DNA of 64,000 nucleotides, from positions 23,944 to 87,943 of the forward strand of contig JBGSUA010000102.1 in assembly GCA_041753575.1 (NCBI GenBank), in the 5' to 3' direction. Below are positions 43,397-51,838 of the stretch, piece after piece (position 1 is the stretch's first letter; each line of letters starts with the position of its first letter). This DNA comes from CG2-30-51-40 sp041753575 (GTDB lineage: Bacteria; Desulfobacterota; DSM-4660; Desulfatiglandales; Desulfatiglandaceae). The translations under genes and the position numbers were made by a program. The notes beneath the pieces are model-generated. The model was given only the letters and a program-made list of their open reading frames with translations. It made no database searches and was not told the DNA's origin.

Positions 43397-44309
43397 CGGC
43401 CAATCCGGAAAGGCCCTCCCAGAGATATGATATTTTTGGATATGAATGAGACATGATGAGCCCTGTTATCTTTTGAAGCATCTTTGTGCCCATGAGATCA
43501 AAGATGCTCAGCCCCCGCTTCTCGGGATACACAAGACTTACCTCTCCCCTTACGCCGGTAAGCTCCTTGGCCGCATTTACCGCGTCTTCCAGGCTCCCCA
43601 GACTGTCCACCAGCCCAAGCTCCTTCGCCCTTGCCCCTGAGAAAATCCTGCCGTCGGCAATCTCTTTGACCTTTTCTGGAGGGAGGTTGCGGCCCTTTGC
43701 CACCTCTGCGACAAACTGGCCCCTTACATCTTCCATCAAGTCCTGTATCATTATCTTTTCCGTTTCGGTGAGTTTCCGGTGCGGTGAGCCCATATCTTTG
43801 TATTGTCCCGCCTTGAGGACCTCAAATTGAATGCCTACCTTGTTGAGCAGGTCCTCGATCCTCACAAACTGCATTAGAACACCTATACTCCCTGTTATGG
43901 TGCCTGGGTTCGCCACTATAACCCTGGCCGGGGCGGCGATGTAATAACCCCCGGAGGCGGCAACAGCCCCGAAGGATGCTACAACAGGCTTTACAGTCGC
44001 CAGTTTTTTTATCTCGGCGCATATCTCCTGGGTAGGGCCTACTGCGCCGCCTGGGGAGTTGATTCTGAGGATAACGGCCCTGATTGCCTTATCCTTCTTG
44101 AGTCTTGTCAGTTCTTTAACTATCTCGCCGGAGTCTGTTATTACCCCCTCTACGGGAAGCACTCCAAAACGACTGGAGGCAAGTGAAAGAGATTCCCCCG
44201 GCAGAAAGGTCATCCAGAAAAAACCTGCCACCGCCAGGATCAAACCGAGGCCGGCAAGGATAGCCAGTGCAGTTAATATAGGGTATCTTCTTGTCTTTCT
44301 ATCCCTCAT
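43380..44309 (-). CDS. sppA: Signal peptide peptidase SppA, short form
   Basis: A 309-residue membrane-anchored serine protease with a single helix near residues 11-33. The conserved S49 core follows: INSPGGAVGPTQEI, then FGAVAASGGYYIAAPA with the presumed Ser nucleophile, PGTITGSIGVLMQ, and GQYKDMGSPHRKLT with the likely catalytic Lys. It degrades released signal peptides in the membrane. The ATG at 44309 with GAGGGA is preferred to a TTG start 39 bases upstream. In related genomes the gene is often near rpsA, as here. Confidence 0.92.
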   Translation of the reverse strand: MRDRKTRRYPILTALAILAGLGLILAVAGFFWMTFLPGESLSLASSRFGVLPVEGVITDSGEIVKELTRLKKDKAIRAVILRINSPGGAVGPTQEICAEIKKLATVKPVVASFGAVAASGGYYIAAPARVIVANPGTITGSIGVLMQFVRIEDLLNKVGIQFEVLKAGQYKDMGSPHRKLTETEKIMIQDLMEDVRGQFVAEVAKGRNLPPEKVKEIADGRIFSGARAKELGLVDSLGSLEDAVNAAKELTGVRGEVSLVYPEKRGLSIFDLMGTKMLQKITGLIMSHSYPKISYLWEGLSGLAVNENY

Positions 44310-44767
44310 TGTCCCTCGTAAAGGTAAGCGTTGGGATATGGTTACCAAGTAATTCTAAGACAATTAAACTACTCTCTGTGAAATGACACATAACTAAACT
44401 CTAGCCTTGTCAAATATGGCTGTCAACAGTATTATTGCCGGCAGCAAAGATTGGTTCCAGAGACCACGAAACACCCTCCAGCGGCCCAAGAAAGGGGACA
44501 TAATGAAAAAATGATGGGGCATATTTTTGCGTTAAAGGCTGGTATAATTGCGTAACTGCGGCTTGGCTTGGACGCCCCTCCCTTCGGGTGGGTTCCTATG
44601 TGTGCGCGCCTTGTATCTGGAGCTTTTTCCTTTGCCGTCGGAATTTAGACTTTCTGCGAGTTCATCAAGGTTAACGGAAAATAAGTTAATTAGGTCAAAA
44701 AAACGAAAGTGTTATTATTGAGTTATGTGTATTATTATAAGACAATAATCAGTAAAGGAGTGCGACC
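44310..44767. other. Control region between sppA and rubrerythrin
   Basis: About 460 bases without a gene. The right end is A/T-rich and carries the inverted repeat described at 44731. The left part holds no recognisable gene. Confidence 0.45.
44731..44749 (+). promoter_or_regulatory. Inverted repeat ATTATT-N7-AATAAT upstream of rubrerythrin, possible peroxide/iron-regulator operator
   Basis: ATTATT (44731-44736), a seven-base spacer, and AATAAT (44744-44749) form a perfect six-base inverted repeat, 19 bases upstream of the rubrerythrin ATG and just before its AAAGGAG. Its A/T-rich, dyad form resembles PerR/Fur-type boxes (TTATAAT-N-ATTATAA), and rubrerythrin genes are often PerR targets. 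The match is loose. Confidence 0.4.
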
Positions 44768-45343
44768 ATGCCCACGTTAAAAGGCTCTAAAACAGAAAAC
44801 AATCTGCTCGCTGCTTTTGCAGGCGAGTCTCAGGCGCGTAACCGTTATTCCTTTGCAGCCGGCATTGCTCGCAAGGAGGGTTATGAACAGATTAGTAGCC
44901 TTTTTATTGAAACCTCGGATGACGAGAAACAACATGCCAAGCTTTTTTTCAAGCAGCTTCAGGGTGGTGAGGCGACGATTACCGCAAGCTATCCGGCAGG
45001 CGTCGGGGGAGACACCCTGACTCAACTGAAAGCTGCGGCTGCCGGCGAGCGACACGAATGGACCACTCTTTATACAGGCTTTGCGGAAGACGCAATTCAA
45101 GAAGGTTTCCAGGGTGTTGCAGAGACTTTCAAGCAGGTTGCTGCCGTAGAGCAATGGCACGAAAGACGTTACAATAAACTGGTCGAGGCGCTTGAGAATA
45201 AGAGCGTATTCAAGAAGCCCAAAAAGGTCCTTTGGAAATGCAGGGAGTGCGGCCGAATAGTAGAGGCCTTTGAAGCCCCTCTCAAATGCCCTACCTGCTC
45301 GCACCCCCAAGCCTTTTTTGAGCTCTACGCTGAAAACTACTGA
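44768..45343 (+). CDS. rbr: Rubrerythrin
   Basis: A 191-residue rubrerythrin. The N-terminal diiron four-helix domain has AFAGESQARNRY, TSDDEKQHAKLFF and VEQWHERRY with its Glu/His ligands. The C-terminal rubredoxin-like domain has CRECG and CPTC (two CxxC pairs). It reduces peroxide in the cytosol using electrons from rubredoxin or NADH-linked donors, and protects anaerobes from oxygen stress. The strong AAAGGAG and the upstream dyad suggest induced expression. The bacterioferritin gene converges on it. Confidence 0.95.
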   Translation: MPTLKGSKTENNLLAAFAGESQARNRYSFAAGIARKEGYEQISSLFIETSDDEKQHAKLFFKQLQGGEATITASYPAGVGGDTLTQLKAAAAGERHEWTTLYTGFAEDAIQEGFQGVAETFKQVAAVEQWHERRYNKLVEALENKSVFKKPKKVLWKCRECGRIVEAFEAPLKCPTCSHPQAFFELYAENY

Positions 45344-45349
45344 GACGAT

Positions 45350-45375
45350 CCTGCCTCATCCCAAACCACGGCAGG
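45350..45375 (+). terminator. Weak hairpin between rubrerythrin and bacterioferritin
   Basis: CCTGCC (45350-45355) and GGCAGG (45370-45375) form a six-base stem with a 14-base loop just after the rubrerythrin stop. A T-rich stretch lies some 20 bases further. It may terminate one or both converging genes. Confidence 0.3.
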
Positions 45376-45428
45376 AGTCTCTGACGGGTTGGACTTTTTC
45401 CCTCTCATGTCTCTGGGCTCGCGGCTCG

Positions 45429-45971
45429 TTATGCGGCGCCGCCGGTGCTGACGGCAAAGCCTTTGGGCGTTAGGCCGGTAGATCCCGGGGTGCCGGCTAT
45501 TTTCGCCAGAAAAGTGTCGCCCAGGGTCTTGATATGCTCGTCAACATTGTCGAAGTAGTTGTAGTGAATCTGCTCTTCGTCAATGATGGTCTCGAAGACC
45601 TTCATGCTTATGCTGTCACCGTTTTCACGGCAGACGGTGGCGAACTGGTTGTAAACGTCAATGGTATTGTCTTCCAGCTTTGCGTCGAATGAAAAGACCT
45701 CTTGCACCTTCTGGCCTTTCTGCACCTTGGGACCGTGTTCGGTCACAGGCTCGCCGCCCAGCTCCTTGATGCGCTCTGCAAACATCTCGGCGTGTCGCAT
45801 TTCGTCAATGGCAATAAGCTTGACCTTGGCGGCCAGCTCTCCGTAATCCATGTTGTCCAGGTTGTAGTGCTGGTTCATGTACTGATGAATGGCATGCAGC
45901 TCCATGGCGCGTGCCTTATTGAGAGCCTCGATGATACCTTTGATACGCTCTTCCCTGCTTTTCTGAGCCAT
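45429..45971 (-). CDS. bfr: Bacterioferritin
   Basis: A 180-residue ferritin-like protein. Ferroxidase ligands appear as MELHAIHQY, AIDEMRHAEMFAERI and TIIDEEQIHYNYF. The methionine in IDEMRH corresponds to the haem-binding Met52 of E. coli bacterioferritin (IDEMKHADRYIERI), and the spacing is the same. It should form a 24-subunit iron store with haem at subunit interfaces. The sequence is like the Desulfovibrio type. It is followed by a long Gly/Ala tail (TGGAA). GAGGG precedes the ATG. Confidence 0.9.
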   Translation of the reverse strand: MAQKSREERIKGIIEALNKARAMELHAIHQYMNQHYNLDNMDYGELAAKVKLIAIDEMRHAEMFAERIKELGGEPVTEHGPKVQKGQKVQEVFSFDAKLEDNTIDVYNQFATVCRENGDSISMKVFETIIDEEQIHYNYFDNVDEHIKTLGDTFLAKIAGTPGSTGLTPKGFAVSTGGAA

Positions 45972-46378
45972 GAAAACCTCCCTCTAGAAAGAGTTGATAA
46001 GCCGTTGCCGCAGATGAAACTGATTAAACCTCGCTCACTGCGCCTCTGCCACTTTAGGCAGGGGTCGCGGATGTCTATAATAACATCACCTGTGATAATT
46101 GCGGGCCTCCTGATGCAGACCCTCTAATGCCTGCGTTTCATCGGCGACAAGTCGAATATGAATAACAATTTAACTTTCAGGCTTCTCTTGTCAAGTCTCA
46201 ATTAGATTTAAACAATGATCTTGAGAAGGCCTGTTTACTTAAATATATATCCATATCGCCATGCTTATCTTGGATATCACCTCCTCAGTCATAGGAGAGG
46301 GCCTTGATTTCTATGTTAGGAATATCTGAGACGCGCATATTTCTATAGACAAGAGACAGGATACGGCCTCAAACAAAG
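45972..46378. other. Intergenic region upstream of bacterioferritin
   Basis: About 400 bases between bacterioferritin (reading left) and the end of rpsA. It contains a promoter-like pair for bacterioferritin and ends at a strong hairpin. No gene is seen. Confidence 0.4.
46167..46194 (-). promoter_or_regulatory. Candidate promoter upstream of bacterioferritin
   Basis: On the minus strand, TTGACA (46194-46189), a 16-base spacer and TAAATT (46172-46167) resemble a sigma-70 promoter. It is nearly 200 bases upstream of the start codon, implying a long leader, so the assignment is tentative. Confidence 0.3.
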
Positions 46379-46412
46379 AAAGGACTTAGGTGTTTTCTTG
46401 CCTAAGTCCTTT
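46379..46412 (-). terminator. Terminator hairpin after rpsA
   Basis: A perfect 12-base stem (46379-46390 with 46401-46412, core AGGACTTAGG/CCTAAGTCCT) encloses a ten-base loop. It is flanked by an A-rich arm on one side and T-rich sequence on the other, so it can act in both directions. It lies about 50 bases past the rpsA stop on the minus strand. Confidence 0.8.
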
Positions 46413-46458
46413 TGTCAAAAATAAATTTGATCGGGGTTAAACCTGCAGCCGCAATGTT

Positions 46459-48255
46459 TTAATCTTTTTCCTCTTCCTGAGAATCACGCGCTGCATTCAT
46501 CATCTCTTCCCTGAGCAGGTCTCCGAGGTTGGATGTGGCCTCCTGCCTGTTGTTCATGTAACTCTTGTATCCGGCCTTTTCCTCCGGTTCATCCAGTTTC
46601 CTTATGGACAGGCCTATCTTTTTGTCATCCTTGGATACATTTATAACCTTGGCCTGTATGACGTCGTCCACCTGAAAACGGGATGCGGGATTTCCTCTCT
46701 TATCCTTGGGGATCTCGGAGATGTGTATTAAGCCCTCAACCCCTTCTTCTAGTTGAAGAAATATGCCGAAATCCGTCACGTTGGTTACCGTTCCGGTAAT
46801 TCTTGTGCCCGGTTTATATCTTTCCGGTATTTCGTCCCAGGGATCTGCGCCTAGCTGCTTGATGCCTAGCGAAAACCTCTCGTTTTCCTTGTCAATTTTG
46901 AGGACTATCGCCCTGACCTCCTGCCCCTTCTTGTAGAGTTCCGAAGGGTGTTTTATGCGTCGTGTATAAGAAATATCGGAGATATGAACAAGTCCGTCTA
47001 TGCCTTCATCAATACCAATGAAGATCCCAAATTCAGTAATGTTTTTAATCTTACCTTCTATGATTGTATCTACCGGGTACTTTTCAGCTATTACATCCCA
47101 TGGATTTAACTCGAGCTTTTTCATACTCAAACTTATTCTTTTCTTGTCGGCATCAATATTGAGGACCGTAGCCTCAACCGTATCTCCAACCGAAATAAGT
47201 TGAGAAGGATGCCGCACTTTTCTGGTCCAGGACATCTCGGATACGTGGACAAGGCCTTCCACTCCTGCCTCGACTTCAACAAAGGCCCCATATTCGGTAA
47301 GGCTTACCACCTTGCCGGTTATTTTTGTCCCCACAGGATATCTGGCAGGCACCTCGCTCCATGGATCCTGAGTAAGTTGTTTAATGCCGAGGGAGACCCG
47401 CTCTTTTTCCCTGTCAAAACTGAGGACCTTTACCTTGATCTCGTCTCCAACCTGGTGCATTTCTGATGGATGGCCGACCCTTCCCCACGACATATCAGTT
47501 ATGTGGACGAGTCCGTCAATGCCGCCTAGATCAATGAACAGGCCGTAATCAGTTATATTTTTCACGATTCCCGTGACAACCGCGTCCACTTCCAGAAACT
47601 CAAGAGTCTTTTCCCTTGCCGCCATGCGGTCGGATTCCAAAATCGCCCTTCGAGAGAGTACTATATTGCCTCTTCTTCTATTATACTTGACAATGCGGAA
47701 GTCGAATTCCTTTCCAATAAGGGAATCCATATCGCGGATGGGCCTTAGATCAACCTGGGAGCCGGGCAAGAATGCTGGCAGTCCTATATCAACCGACAGT
47801 CCTCCCTTTACCTTAGATACGATCCTCCCTGTTATGGAACCGCTCTGCTCGTAAATGTTCTTGATCAGATCCCATATCTTTATCTTGGCCGCCTTTTCTT
47901 TGGAGAGTCTTACCTTGCCTTCGTCGTCCTCTCTGCGCTCAAGGAGGACTTCTACCTTCTCGCCCACGCTGATCGTAACATTCCCTTCCGGGTCGGTAAA
48001 TTCGTGTATTGGGATATGACCTTCCGTCTTATACCCGATATCCACAAGGACGTAGTCTTTGTCAATGTGAACCACTTCACCCTCTACGACCTCTCCCTCC
48101 TGGATTGTCTTGAAGCTTTCCTCATAGAGCTCAAGAAAACTACCCTCCTGCTGCCCGGGTTCTGAAACCGGGCTCTTAGAGCTTTCCAAAGAAGCAACCG
48201 GGTAATCAGTTTGGACGGCATTATTCCCTGCTACACTGGCTGATGTTTTTTCCAT
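46459..48255 (-). CDS. rpsA: 30S ribosomal protein S1
   Basis: A 598-residue protein with six consecutive S1 RNA-binding domains at roughly 52-122, 137-203, 220-290, 307-377, 394-464 and 481-553. The last four carry the classic pattern (YGLFIDLGGIDGLVHITDMSW, YGAFVEVEAGVEGLVHVSEMSW and so on). It helps mRNA bind the 30S subunit. The N-terminal 40 residues are a Ser/Pro-rich extension, and the C-terminus is acidic. The start at 48255 has GAAGGGAGAG upstream. It is the last gene of hisC-cmk-rpsA and is followed by a strong terminator. Confidence 0.96.
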   Translation of the reverse strand: MEKTSASVAGNNAVQTDYPVASLESSKSPVSEPGQQEGSFLELYEESFKTIQEGEVVEGEVVHIDKDYVLVDIGYKTEGHIPIHEFTDPEGNVTISVGEKVEVLLERREDDEGKVRLSKEKAAKIKIWDLIKNIYEQSGSITGRIVSKVKGGLSVDIGLPAFLPGSQVDLRPIRDMDSLIGKEFDFRIVKYNRRRGNIVLSRRAILESDRMAAREKTLEFLEVDAVVTGIVKNITDYGLFIDLGGIDGLVHITDMSWGRVGHPSEMHQVGDEIKVKVLSFDREKERVSLGIKQLTQDPWSEVPARYPVGTKITGKVVSLTEYGAFVEVEAGVEGLVHVSEMSWTRKVRHPSQLISVGDTVEATVLNIDADKKRISLSMKKLELNPWDVIAEKYPVDTIIEGKIKNITEFGIFIGIDEGIDGLVHISDISYTRRIKHPSELYKKGQEVRAIVLKIDKENERFSLGIKQLGADPWDEIPERYKPGTRITGTVTNVTDFGIFLQLEEGVEGLIHISEIPKDKRGNPASRFQVDDVIQAKVINVSKDDKKIGLSIRKLDEPEEKAGYKSYMNNRQEATSNLGDLLREEMMNAARDSQEEEKD

Positions 48256-48341
48256 TAATGCAACTCTCCCTTCGTCATTTTGCCTTAAATACCAAGCTTA
48301 AATGCGTATATTTATCAGATGATTTTGATAAGATCAATATT

Positions 48342-49040
48342 TTATTTCGTCTCAATCTGCGGTATTTGAGCTCCCTTTCCCTTGAGTTTATTTGTGATCT
48401 CGCAGAGTACTTCATTGATGCTCATTGACGTGGTGTCTATTATCAATGCGTCTTTCGCGGGTCTTAGAGGCGCGATATGTCTGGTTTCGTCCTGCCAATC
48501 CCTTTGCATGAGCTCCCTAACTACGGTATCTCTATCAGGACTCTCCCCGCGTGAAATTCTTTCAGCGTAACGCCTTTCAGCCCTTACCGCAGGGCTTGCT
48601 GTAAGGAAGAACTTGTGCCTAGCCCATGGGAAGACCACTGTTGCCATATCTCTACCTTCGGCAACCACATTCCTGTCTCGCGCAATTTTTCTTTGAAGAT
48701 CGCTCATGGCCTCTCTGACCCCTGCCACTGCTGAGATATCAGAGGAGAGGAGATCCATTTCGGCGCTCCTGATGGCTTCGGATATATCTTCTCCTCCCAG
48801 CAGAATCGCCGGAGGAACCCTTGATGCATCAAATGACAGCGGGAGACCTTTGCACAAGGATGAGAGTCTTTCTCTGTCGGCCTTCCCTATGCCGTGCCGC
48901 TTTGAAGCAAGGGCTACTGCCCTATACATTGCTCCAGTATCCAGGTAGAGAAATCCGAGCCTCTGCGCGAGCGCCCGACTTGTGGTGCTCTTACCCGAAC
49001 CGGCAGGTCCGTCAATGGTTACTAACTCTTCCCCGGCCAT
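48342..49040 (-). CDS. cmk: Cytidylate kinase
   Basis: A 232-residue kinase with the P-loop IDGPAGSGKSTTSRALA, the CMP-binding YLDTGAMYRAVAL, a second conserved segment DRNVVAEGRDMATVVFPWA, and a lid region with paired arginines (RAERRYAER). It phosphorylates CMP and dCMP. The position between hisC and rpsA is a conserved arrangement in many bacteria. Confidence 0.95.
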   Translation of the reverse strand: MAGEELVTIDGPAGSGKSTTSRALAQRLGFLYLDTGAMYRAVALASKRHGIGKADRERLSSLCKGLPLSFDASRVPPAILLGGEDISEAIRSAEMDLLSSDISAVAGVREAMSDLQRKIARDRNVVAEGRDMATVVFPWARHKFFLTASPAVRAERRYAERISRGESPDRDTVVRELMQRDWQDETRHIAPLRPAKDALIIDTTSMSINEVLCEITNKLKGKGAQIPQIETK

Positions 49041-49064
49041 AACGCCAAACTTGCCCTCCCATGC

Positions 49065-50159
49065 CTAGAAACCCACAAGGACCATGCCCAGGGCCTCTAT
49101 AAAACGCCTGTTTTCCTGAGGCAGTCCAACGCTGATCCTTATGTAGTCGGAAAGTCCGAAACTGTCCATGGCCCTGACAATCACCCCTTGCCTCAGAAGT
49201 CTTTCAAAGATCGGTTTCCCCCCTCCCGGAATACGTATGAGGAAAAAGTTGGTCTGAGTGGGCACATATTCAAGCCCCATAGCTTCCAAGGCCTCATAAA
49301 GGTAACGAAGACCTTCGCGCACAATTGAAAGCGTTTTGTCAACGAACTCTCTATCATCCAGGGCCGCGGTAGCTGCGGCCTGAGCAAGGAGATTGGCATT
49401 AAAGGGTTGCCTTACCCGGTTCATGTAATCAATAAGGGCGGGGGAGGAAAAGCCGTAACCTATTCTAAGCCCTGCAAGGCCGTAAAGCTTTGAAAAGGTT
49501 CTCAGAGCGATGAGCATCGGGTATTCACAAAGCAGTCTGATTCCGTCTGCGGCTCCGGCCTCCGTCACAAACTCTATGTAGGCCTCATCAAGGGCGACAA
49601 CTATATCCCCCGGCAAGGCCCTCAGAAAACCGGTGACCTCTTCATGTTGGAGAAGCGCCCCTGTGGGGTTGTTGGGATTGTTCAGGAAGATGATCTTTGT
49701 TTCACGGGTTACTGCCCTGATCATCGCATCGAGATCCGGTCTGAAACCTGAAAGAGGAACTGATGTAATTGTCCCCCCTGCTCCCTTTACGATCTTTTCA
49801 TAGACCAGGAAAGTAGGGAAAGCTTGAACCACATTATCTCCTGGAGTGAGAAATGTCCTGACGATCAGTTCAATAATCTCATTTGAACCGTTTCCCAGGA
49901 TGATCTGCTCGGGCGGAACTCCAAATTTTTCGCAGAGTTTTGCTTTGAGATAGTATCCGCTTCCATCAGGATAACGGTTGAGAGACCCTAATTTTTGCCT
50001 TATGGCCTCAACAGCCATGGGAGATGGTCCTATGGGATTTTCGTTGGATGCCAATTTTATGGGGGATCGAACACCAAGTTCCCTTTCGAGTTCCTCTATG
50101 GGTTTTCCCGGGGGGTATGGCACAAGTTCCTCTATGCCTTTACGTATAAGATTTCTCAT
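49065..50159 (-). CDS. hisC: Histidinol-phosphate aminotransferase
   Basis: A 364-residue PLP aminotransferase of fold type I. LASNENPIGPSP is near residue 38, NGSNEIIELI follows, then FLNNPNNPTGALL, ALDEAYIEF with the PLP Asp, and TFSKLYGLAGLRIGYG with the PLP Lys. The C-terminal NFFLIRI and IRISVG complete it. It makes histidinol phosphate in histidine synthesis and often also transaminates aromatic acids. The gene heads the hisC-cmk-rpsA operon; the other his genes are not here. Confidence 0.93.
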   Translation of the reverse strand: MRNLIRKGIEELVPYPPGKPIEELERELGVRSPIKLASNENPIGPSPMAVEAIRQKLGSLNRYPDGSGYYLKAKLCEKFGVPPEQIILGNGSNEIIELIVRTFLTPGDNVVQAFPTFLVYEKIVKGAGGTITSVPLSGFRPDLDAMIRAVTRETKIIFLNNPNNPTGALLQHEEVTGFLRALPGDIVVALDEAYIEFVTEAGAADGIRLLCEYPMLIALRTFSKLYGLAGLRIGYGFSSPALIDYMNRVRQPFNANLLAQAAATAALDDREFVDKTLSIVREGLRYLYEALEAMGLEYVPTQTNFFLIRIPGGGKPIFERLLRQGVIVRAMDSFGLSDYIRISVGLPQENRRFIEALGMVLVGF

Positions 50160-50287
50160 CGCATAAGCCTTTTTTTTTAAGCATGAATAGGAATAACGGA
50201 ACGGCCTTATAACCCATTATAAACAAGAAGTAAACAATCTATTTGCCGTCAGAAATGCGTTTTCGTCCGCTTTCTGTGAAATTGGTC

Positions 50288-50316
50288 TTGACTTGCCAAA
50301 AAGGATTAACTATGTT
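50288..50316 (+). promoter_or_regulatory. Promoter of the HU-SRP RNA transcription unit
   Basis: TTGACT (50288-50293), exactly 17 bases, then TATGTT (50311-50316) make a good sigma-70 promoter. Immediately downstream is a palindrome CCGGT-A-ACCGG (50330-50340) around the start point, a possible operator. The HU start codon is about 63 bases past the -10. Confidence 0.6.
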
Positions 50317-50379
50317 TGCCCGAATGATCCCGGTAACCGGTTTTAATCGTTTACGTATCAATTATGAAGAGGTCGGCAT

Positions 50380-50661
50380 ATGAATAAGTCCCAATTGATT
50401 GAAGCCCTCGCTAAAGCGGAGAACCTGCCTGTCAAAAAGGCCGAAGAGGTTGTAAGTACTTTTTTCGGTGATATGGAAGAAGCCCTCGTTGAGGGTGAGA
50501 GGGTTGAAATACGGGGGCTTGGAAGTTTTAAGGTAAAGAACTATGACGGTTACACGGGGCGAAACCCCAAGACGGGTGAAATGATCAGCGTCGCTCCCAA
50601 GAAACTTCCTTTCTTCAAGGTGGGGAAGGAGCTGAAGGAGAGGGTAGATATAGAGCAATAG
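50380..50661 (+). CDS. HU/IHF-family DNA-binding protein
   Basis: A 93-residue histone-like protein. The two N-terminal helices contain MNKSQLIEALAKAENLPVKK, followed by GLGSFKVKNYDGYTGRNP, with the Pro at the beta-arm tip that intercalates DNA (GRNPKTGE), and the C-terminal PKKLPFFKVGKEL. It bends DNA as a dimer. HU versus IHF alpha cannot be settled; the length and GRNP motif suit either. Its TAG (50659-50661) is directly followed by the SRP RNA, so both share one promoter. In Bacillus subtilis, HU is part of the SRP by binding the Alu domain of the large RNA, which gives the arrangement special interest. Confidence 0.93.
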   Translation: MNKSQLIEALAKAENLPVKKAEEVVSTFFGDMEEALVEGERVEIRGLGSFKVKNYDGYTGRNPKTGEMISVAPKKLPFFKVGKELKERVDIEQ

Positions 50662-50667
50662 CCTCTG

Positions 50668-50945
50668 TGCCTTGGCCGTGCTAGATGGGGAGCTAGCGGT
50701 GCCCTGTAACCCGAGATCCGCTCTAGCGGGGTCGAAAGTCCTTCAGGAGATTGCGGCTATGAAGTTCGACCGACTGCCTGTGAGACGGGATGGACCTCAC
50801 GTGACATCCGCCTGTGAACCCCGTCAGGTCCGGGAGGAAGCAGCGGTAAACAGGAACGGTTGTGTCGTGATGGTATCTATCCCTAAACTCCGGAAGACGT
50901 TGGCTTCAGATTCGTTTTTCGACTGGGGATGCACGGCCAAGGACT
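50668..50945 (+). ncRNA. ffs: Large (Alu-domain-containing) signal recognition particle RNA
   Basis: About 278 bases. The helix 8 apical loop, the Ffh-binding site, is present as GTCAGGTCCGGGAGGAAGC with a GGGA tetraloop (50822-50842). The 5' part carries the Alu-domain hallmark sequence GGCCGTGCTAG...GGTGCCCTGTAA found in B. subtilis-type scRNA. The 5' end CCTTGGCCGTGC (50670-50681) pairs perfectly with GCACGGCCAAGG (50931-50942) to close the long molecule. Seven T bases follow at 50945-50951. Gram-negative bacteria mostly have only a ~110-base 4.5S form. Exact ends are inferred from the closing helix. Confidence 0.88.
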
Positions 50946-50951
50946 TTTTTT
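50931..50951 (+). terminator. SRP RNA 3' helix strand with T run
   Basis: The 3' strand of the closing helix (50931-50942) is followed by AC and seven T (50945-50951). The terminal helix thus probably doubles as the terminator, or a processing point before pgeF. Confidence 0.5.
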
Positions 50952-50976
50952 AGTGCATTCGACCCTTCCTTTTTCT

Positions 50977-51768
50977 ATGACCAAAGAGGACTCTCCCCCT
51001 GAAAACCCTTCCCTGGAATGGATATATTCTGCTCCTTTAAGGCTGGAATTCAAAACTCTTGCTTCGGAAGCAGGGCTCAGGCATTCCGTTTTTACAAGGA
51101 TAGGAGGAAAGAGCGAGGGCATTTTCCGCAGTCTTAATGTCAGTTTTGCCGTTCAGGACAATCCCGCCAGGGTTTCAGCCAATCTTGAGATAGTAAGCAA
51201 GACTCTTGGATCAGGCAAAATCTTTGCCATGAGGCAGGTCCACGGGCGAGAGGTAATTGCAGTTACGGGGGATGAGTTATGGCCGCAAGGCTCGGAGCCG
51301 AAAGCCGACATACTTATGACCGACGTAAGAGGCGTAGCACTGATAGTGAAGCTTGCCGATTGCCAGGGAGTAATACTCTATGATCCGAAAGGGGCGCTGG
51401 CCGTTGTGCATTGCGGCTGGAGAGGCAATGTCGCCGACATCCTCGCCCACGCGGTAGAAGAAATGGAATTAAGGCTCGGCTCCATTCCGTCAAGGCTCAT
51501 GGCGGCAATAAGCCCTTCACTCGGGCCATGTTGCGCCGAATTCGTTGAATATGAAAAAATTTTCCCCCCAAATTTCGAAAGCTTCATGGTTGGTCAGAGC
51601 CACTTTGACCTCTGGGAGCTCAGCAGAACGCAGTTACTGAACGCCGGCCTCAAAAGGGAAAACATCACCATCGCTGGAATATGCACAAAGTGCAGGAAAG
51701 ATATCTTCTTCTCTTATCGTGGCGACGGAAAGACGGGAAGGTTTTGTGCCGCAGCGATGCTTATTTGA
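50977..51768 (+). CDS. pgeF: Polyphenol oxidase/laccase-domain protein YfiH (PgeF family)
   Basis: A protein of about 263 residues. Family markers are GLRHSVFTRIGGKSEG, MRQVHGREV, KLADCQGVILYDPKG with the metal-binding Cys, VVHCGWRGNVADI with the metal His, and GPCCAEFVEYEKIFP. It is related to multicopper-like purine nucleoside phosphorylases; members correct peptidoglycan precursor errors (PgeF) or act on adenosine. The start is uncertain: an earlier ATG at 50929 lies inside the SRP RNA, so ATG 50977 is used, although it has no strong ribosome binding site. It follows the SRP RNA on the same strand. Confidence 0.87.
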   Translation: MTKEDSPPENPSLEWIYSAPLRLEFKTLASEAGLRHSVFTRIGGKSEGIFRSLNVSFAVQDNPARVSANLEIVSKTLGSGKIFAMRQVHGREVIAVTGDELWPQGSEPKADILMTDVRGVALIVKLADCQGVILYDPKGALAVVHCGWRGNVADILAHAVEEMELRLGSIPSRLMAAISPSLGPCCAEFVEYEKIFPPNFESFMVGQSHFDLWELSRTQLLNAGLKRENITIAGICTKCRKDIFFSYRGDGKTGRFCAAAMLI

Positions 51769-51838
51769 AGAAGTAGCTTAATTTGAAGTGTTCTAAAATA
51801 AATTCGTATAGATTGGAATTAAAGGAGGTTTAATCAGA

